From assembly GCA_027318915.1 (NCBI GenBank), contig DAHVOH010000065.1, positions 1-18,768 of the forward strand: DNA of 18,768 nt. The letters are read 5' to 3'. Below the pieces are notes generated by a model. It saw only the letters and a list, made by a program, of their open reading frames with translations, was not told where the DNA came from and did not search any database. Source of the stretch: Clostridiales bacterium. GTDB lineage: Bacteria > Bacillota_E > Sulfobacillia > Sulfobacillales > JAIMBI01. Shown one piece after another: positions 15,241 through 18,768 of the stretch (the stretch's first letter is position 1; each line of letters opens with the position of its first letter). The position numbers and the translations under genes were made by a program.

Positions 15241-16052
15241 CGGGGCCGTCGGGATCGCCGGCGGGCTCCTCGGCTGCCGTGCCCCGCGTCGTTCTCATCA
15301 CCGGGGCGGCGTCAGGCATTGGCCGGGCGGCCGCCGAAGCGTTCGCCGGGCAGGGCGACACGGTGGTGCTGGTGGACCACGACGAGCATCGAGTGCAGGC
15401 GGCGACCGAGGCTTTGCGGCAAGCGGGGCAGCGCGCCGTGGCCGCCGTGGTTGATGTCAGCGACGAGGCGCGGGTGCGTCGTCTGTATGACGATGTCGTG
15501 GCGCCTCTGGGCGGCATGGACGTCCTCATCAACAACGCCGGCATCGACCTGCCGGGCGGGACGCTGCTGGAAGACTATCCGGTGGACGGTTGGGACCGTG
15601 TCCTCGCGGTGAACCTGCGCGGGCCGTTCTTGATGATGAAGTATGGCCTTCCCTGGATGCGGCGGCGGGGCGGCGGCGCCATCGTCAACTGCTCGTCGGT
15701 GAGCGGCATTCGCGCCGACTTTGGCCGGGCGGCGTACAATGCGGCCAAAGCCGGACTCCTCAATCTGACGCGCAACGCCGCCATCGATTACGCGCGGGCG
15801 CACATCCGCGTCAATGCCGTCGCCCCGGGAACGATTGACACGCCGATGCTGCAGGCCTCGCCCCGCTATGACCTGATTCGCGCGAGCTATGAGGAGCTGG
15901 ACCCCATGGGCCGGTTTGGCCGGCCGGAAGAAGTGGCCCGGGCGATGGTGTTTCTGGCCTCCGAAGCGGCCTCGTACATCACGGGGGCCACCCTGGTGGT
16001 GGACGGAGGACACATGAGCTACACCTGGGCCGCGCCCTGGATGTGGGCATAG
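15237..16052 (+). CDS. SDR-family oxidoreductase (classical, probably NAD-dependent)
   Basis: A 271-aa classical short-chain dehydrogenase that interconverts an alcohol and a ketone. The cofactor motif TGAASGIG is at 22-29. Asp47 at the end of beta-2 (VVLVDHD) favours NAD over NADP. NNAG is at 99-102. The catalytic set is S154-Y167-K171 (CSSVSG, YNAAK), and N125-type NLRG and the PG.I.TPM region follow. The start is GTG at 15237, which overlaps the upstream TGA as GTGA and gives a 4-nt coupled junction. A second in-frame GTG at 15279 begins nearer the Rossmann strand but has no ribosome site. The overlap strongly suggests it works on the product or substrate of the KARI-like protein. The substrate is unknown. 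Confidence 0.92.
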   Translation: MTGPSGSPAGSSAAVPRVVLITGAASGIGRAAAEAFAGQGDTVVLVDHDEHRVQAATEALRQAGQRAVAAVVDVSDEARVRRLYDDVVAPLGGMDVLINNAGIDLPGGTLLEDYPVDGWDRVLAVNLRGPFLMMKYGLPWMRRRGGGAIVNCSSVSGIRADFGRAAYNAAKAGLLNLTRNAAIDYARAHIRVNAVAPGTIDTPMLQASPRYDLIRASYEELDPMGRFGRPEEVARAMVFLASEAASYITGATLVVDGGHMSYTWAAPWMWA

Positions 16053-16053
16053 C

Positions 16054-16068
16054 ACGGCCCACGGCCGT
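16054..16068 (+). terminator. Short hairpin after the SDR gene
   Basis: ACGGCC (16054-16059), CAC and GGCCGT (16063-16068) form a perfect 6-bp stem directly after the SDR stop. No T-run follows, so termination is tentative. Confidence 0.3.
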
Positions 16069-16400
16069 CGACGGCGACCTCGCCGGAAACGGCGCGGTCC
16101 GACGAATCCGCTGCGGCCGAGCTGGCTCCGCGCCGGCTGTGACCGCGGCCGCTGGCGTGGGCCTGACGCGGTGCGCGCCGCTCCGCCGCGATTGGTGGCG
16201 GTCCCCATGCGGGGAGCACGCCCGACGGGCGCGCGGCAAGGTTCAACCAGGCGGGTCTCTGCCGTCGGGGGGCGGAGCGATCCGACCTGGCGCGAGGCGC
16301 AGAACGGCCTTCAGCTAGGGAGGCCTCTTCGTGTGAGCCCTTTTGAGTGGTGGGGTTGCTAGGAAGCCTTGGCGCCCGGAAGGGCGGGGGCTCGCGGTGC

Positions 16401-16434
16401 GGCCCAACCCGGGCCGTTCCGGCCCCGGTGGGCG
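16401..16434 (+). repeat. Two-hairpin repeat, copy C
   Basis: GGCCC (16401-16405) pairs with GGGCC (16411-16415). GTT and CCG follow, then a GCCC / CGGT / GGGC hairpin (16422-16433). Compared with copies A and B, the first stem changed T-A to C-G together, which keeps the pairing. Confidence 0.4.
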
Positions 16435-16582
16435 AGGGGCGGGCGCGTCAGCGGCGAGCCGGCCACACAACGGGGTGACCGTCAGAGCCAGGGGTCCGGC
16501 CGCTTCCGTGCCTGCAGACGCACGGGCATTGGCCCGGTCGGTGTGTTCGGACCAACGACCTTCGGTACGGCCGACGCGGCGC

Positions 16583-17335
16583 TCAGGCCTCCTGCCGCCA
16601 CGCGCTCGGGGCGGTTTCGTCCTCGTTCCGGCGGAGTCGAGACGGGGCCGGGACCACGGTGATGCGGCTCACGGTCACGTAGCCCAAAAGCGCCGCACGG
16701 ATGTCGTCGACGCGATGGGAGCGGGAGCTGACGGAACGCTGCACCATGACCTCATGCGTTGGTCCGTCGTCGATGATGCGGCAGCGGGCTTCGTCGACGT
16801 ACCCATCCCACGCGACCGGAACCGTGAGTCGGGACACGGTGGCCATGACCGGGAAGTTGACATTGATCATCTGTCCCGGAAACTCCCGGGCCATCTGCAG
16901 CAGATCCGGAAGGTGATGGCGGAGCACCGAGGCGGGGGGCATCTCGGCCAACGCCGACAGCGCCAGCGCCGGCAGACCCGCCAGCACCGCCTCACGGGCC
17001 GCTCCCACCGTTCCGGAACGATACACGTCGGCCCCCAGATTGGCGCCATGATTGATGCCGGACGCCACCAGATCCGGCGGGTCGGTCCACAAGGCGGGGG
17101 CGATGCGCACGCAATCGGCGGGCGTGCCCGCGACCGCGAAACGGGTCCCCGTCGTGGACAGGACCATCCGCCGGGCGGTGATGGGGCCGCCCACGGTGAT
17201 GGCCTGGCCCATCCCGGTTTGATTGGTGTCGGGCGCGACGATCATGATCTGATGGCCGAGATCCGTCAAGGCTCCGGCCAGGGCGGCCAGACCCGGGGCA
17301 AAGATGCCGTCGTCGTTCGTGACCAGAATCCGCAT
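16583..17335 (-). CDS. surE: SurE-type 5'/3'-nucleotidase (survival protein)
   Basis: A 250-aa SurE-family phosphatase that removes phosphate from nucleoside monophosphates in the cytoplasm, often linked to stationary-phase survival. It starts MRILVTNDDGI with metal ligands D8 and D9, followed by VAPDTNQTGMG and SGINHGANLG, which supplies N95. At the fourth ligand position families usually have Ser in NQSG; here it is Thr40, a mild change that keeps the hydroxyl. The motif GTPADCVRIA is also present. ATG at 17335 follows GGGAGGAG at good spacing. The frame is open 62 codons further upstream, but that part has no homology. It is divergent from the amidase gene and convergent with the SDR. The specific in vivo substrate is unknown. 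Confidence 0.93.
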   Translation of the reverse strand: MRILVTNDDGIFAPGLAALAGALTDLGHQIMIVAPDTNQTGMGQAITVGGPITARRMVLSTTGTRFAVAGTPADCVRIAPALWTDPPDLVASGINHGANLGADVYRSGTVGAAREAVLAGLPALALSALAEMPPASVLRHHLPDLLQMAREFPGQMINVNFPVMATVSRLTVPVAWDGYVDEARCRIIDDGPTHEVMVQRSVSSRSHRVDDIRAALLGYVTVSRITVVPAPSRLRRNEDETAPSAWRQEA

Positions 17336-17618
17336 GCGAACTCCTCCCTCTGATGGCATGACGCTCGTTGGTTCCCATCTACCATAACGGCTCGGGATTA
17401 AGGAGCCGGGATCGTAGGATGAAGGTTGCGTAAAATTCATCCGGGCGAAGTTCGAGGCGGCGGTGTCTGTCGAGGACCTGTCGGGCGGGGCCGCGGCCTG
17501 CCCGGTCGTGGTTGGACGCACCGTTCCCCCTCACGAGTGCGGGCCCGCCGCGATAACGCGATAAGATGAGGGGGACACGGCCACCCGGGCCGGAGACAAG
17601 CGAAACGAGGTGGCGAAC
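17336..17618. promoter_or_regulatory. Divergent intergenic region, surE / amidase
   Basis: 283 bp that must contain both promoters. There is a GGCTC (17389-17393) / GAGCC (17403-17407) hairpin flanked by CTAC/GTAG. A minus-strand -10-like TTATGGTAGA lies just upstream of surE. Near the amidase there is a tandem CGATAA at 17551-17556 and 17559-17564, the second continuing as TAAGAT, a -10-like box. None has a clear -35. Confidence 0.3.
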
Positions 17619-18479
17619 ATGGCTCCGGAAACCGCCGGGCTCACGCTGGGCCTGTTGCAGATGGACCTGACCGGTCCGGTGGAGGACAATCTCGCCAAAG
17701 CCGACGGGCTGCTGCAAGAGGCCCGGGAGCGGGGTGCGACCCTGGCCGTGCTGCCGGAGTTGTTTCCCCATCCATGGTTTCCGGTGACCGAGGATGCGTC
17801 GCACTTCGGCTGCGCGGAGTCGGAAGACGGCCCGCTCATGGCACGGTTCAGCGCGCTGGCCGTGCGCCATGGTTTGACGCTCGTGGTGCCCACTTATGAG
17901 CGGGCCGGTTTGGCCCGCTACAACACCACGTTTATCCTGGCGCCAACCGGTGCCATCCTGGGTCGGTACCGCAAGAATCACATTCCCTATCATCCGGGAT
18001 GGTACGAGAAGTTCTACTATGCGCCCGGGGACCTGGGATTTCCGGTTTTCCACCAGCATGGCCTGACCTTCGGCATCCAAACGTGTTGGGACAATCTGTT
18101 TCCGGAGGGAAGCCGCATTCTTGGATTGCAGGGCGTGCATCTGATTTTGGCGCCCCGAGCCACCGGCGACTATTCCCGGCCGCGCTGGCGCACGGCCCTG
18201 GCGGCGAACGCTCTGGCCAACAATTGTTTTGTGGCCACCGTCAACCGCACCGGACTGGAAGGCGGGTCCTATCGATTTGGCGGAGACAGCCTGGTGATTG
18301 ACCCGAACGGGACCATCCTAGCCGCTGCGGAAAAGCCGGACGAGGTGGTGATTGCCGCCGTCGATCCCGCCGCAGTGTACCAGAGTCGGGCGGAGTGGCC
18401 GTTTCGCGAGGACCGCCGGCCCGGATTGTACCGGGATTTGGTCTTCGGGGCGGCGGGGACCGGCCAACGCCGCACGTGA
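17619..18479 (+). CDS. Carbon-nitrogen hydrolase (N-carbamoylputrescine amidase-like)
   Basis: A 286-aa nitrilase-superfamily amidase. The Glu-Lys-Cys triad is E47 (VLPELF), K119 (YRKNHIP) and C156 (QTCWDNLFPE). A second conserved Glu is E130 in GWYEKFYYAPGD. The YEKFY.xPGDLGF segment is the signature of N-carbamoylputrescine amidase and beta-ureidopropionase-like branches, which cut N-carbamoyl amines or amino acids to free amine, CO2 and ammonia. Length is normal (about 290). ATG at 17619 follows CGAGG by about 9 nt; a GTG at 17610 is possible but poorly placed. It stands alone with its own upstream region. Without agmatine deiminase or pyrimidine genes in view, polyamine and carbamoyl-amino-acid substrates remain open. 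Confidence 0.9.
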   Translation: MAPETAGLTLGLLQMDLTGPVEDNLAKADGLLQEARERGATLAVLPELFPHPWFPVTEDASHFGCAESEDGPLMARFSALAVRHGLTLVVPTYERAGLARYNTTFILAPTGAILGRYRKNHIPYHPGWYEKFYYAPGDLGFPVFHQHGLTFGIQTCWDNLFPEGSRILGLQGVHLILAPRATGDYSRPRWRTALAANALANNCFVATVNRTGLEGGSYRFGGDSLVIDPNGTILAAAEKPDEVVIAAVDPAAVYQSRAEWPFREDRRPGLYRDLVFGAAGTGQRRT

Positions 18480-18492
18480 ATGGCGCGGCGAC

Positions 18493-18518
18493 GCGGCGCC
18501 ACACCCTGTCAGCGCCGC
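18493..18518. terminator. Hairpin between convergent genes
   Basis: GCGGCGC (18493-18499) and GCGCCGC (18512-18518) form a perfect 7-bp stem with a 12-nt loop. It follows the amidase stop by 13 bp and overlaps the last codons of the small membrane gene on the other strand. No T-run. Confidence 0.35.
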
Positions 18519-18700
18519 CGTCGCCGTTGATCGCCCGCCAGGATCCAGGCCGCGAGAAGGATGAGGACGGCGCCGATGACCGCCCACAGAGCACTGCCGG
18601 TCATGAAGCTGCCCCGGATGACGCCGACGCCCTGCAAGAGCCAGATGACGCCGGCCAGACCCAGGATCACCCCCGCCAACTGCCGAAGCCATCGCCCCAT
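18509..18700 (-). CDS. Small conserved two-helix membrane protein, 63 aa
   Basis: Two hydrophobic helices (LAGVILGLAGVIWLLQGVGVI and ALWAVIGAVLILLAAWILA) are joined by RGSFMTGS and end in a basic tail (GDQRRRRR), which places the C-terminus in the cytoplasm. The WLLQGVGV..GSFMTG pattern is familiar from unnamed small membrane proteins in many bacteria; no function is known to me. The ATG at 18700 has GGAGGGG just upstream. An in-frame start further upstream would only add a polar Gly-rich leader. It is convergent with the amidase gene. Confidence 0.75.
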   Translation of the reverse strand: MGRWLRQLAGVILGLAGVIWLLQGVGVIRGSFMTGSALWAVIGAVLILLAAWILAGDQRRRRR

Positions 18701-18768
18701 GACCCCTCCGCCGCCTTTCTGCCGCCCGATCGCGGGAGGACTGGCCGATCCCACTCCCTGACCCCATT
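18701..18768. other. Window end, nothing recognised
   Basis: The last 68 bp hold the ribosome site of the leftward membrane-protein gene (CCCTCC on the plus strand near 18704) and no other signal I can support. Confidence 0.4.

Larger units (their letters stand above)
16053..16582. other. Convergent intergenic region, SDR / SurE
   Basis: 530 bp between stop codons of convergent genes. A short hairpin follows the SDR stop, and the third copy of the two-hairpin repeat lies at 16401-16434. A GGGAGG at 16319-16324 is followed by GTG and an immediate TGA, so no gene starts there. No coding sequence, RNA gene or promoter that I can support. Confidence 0.45.

Noticed and set aside
1..18768. CRISPR array, rRNA or phage genes
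   Set aside because: There are no regularly spaced direct repeats, no rRNA-like stretches and no phage structural or integrase motifs anywhere in the window.

Overview
The window is about 18.8 kb of high-GC bacterial DNA with closely packed genes. Most genes have strong GGAGG-type ribosome binding sites, and several starts are GTG or TTG. That style, the amino-acid permease and the spread of peptide and amino-acid enzymes suggest a high-GC, possibly thermophilic or acidophilic Bacillota (Sulfobacillus/Thermaerobacter-like). This placement is a weak inference; no rRNA or marker gene is present.

Layout. 1-2177: an IS1634-type insertion sequence, with a nested 46-bp inverted repeat at its right end. 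2178-4796 (-): an M1 zinc aminopeptidase. 5113-6787 (+): two translationally coupled CE4/NodB-fold deacetylase paralogues; the first keeps its active site and the second has lost it. 7140-8786 (+): an APC-superfamily amino-acid permease with a good sigma-A-like promoter, an inverted repeat across the -10, and a hairpin terminator. 8922-9361 (-): a YgaP/DUF2892-type membrane protein and a 46-aa ORF too short for usual gene calling. 9362-11146: a sparse region with two small + strand ORFs, a repeated two-hairpin element and a clear + strand terminator. 11147-16052: a divergent gene cluster. A FadR-subfamily GntR regulator and a cyclase-family hydrolase run leftward; a Cys/Met-metabolism PLP enzyme, a ketol-acid reductoisomerase (KARI)-like protein and an SDR dehydrogenase run rightward. 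A perfect 15-bp palindrome of FadR-box type lies between the arms. 16583-17335 (-): SurE. 17619-18479 (+): a carbon-nitrogen hydrolase resembling N-carbamoylputrescine amidase. 18509-18700 (-): a small two-helix membrane protein.

How the genes may work together. Aminopeptidase, permease, PLP enzyme, SDR and amidase fit a peptide- or amino-acid-using lifestyle. The most system-like unit is the divergon at 11147-16052. Its KARI-like member has Ser and Arg where KARIs have the catalytic His and Lys, so it probably does not do the branched-chain reaction; the pathway is unknown. The other points of interest are the active/inactive deacetylase pair and the repeated hairpin element at 9464, 10720 and 16401. 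All functions are from reading motifs by eye; no database search was possible.
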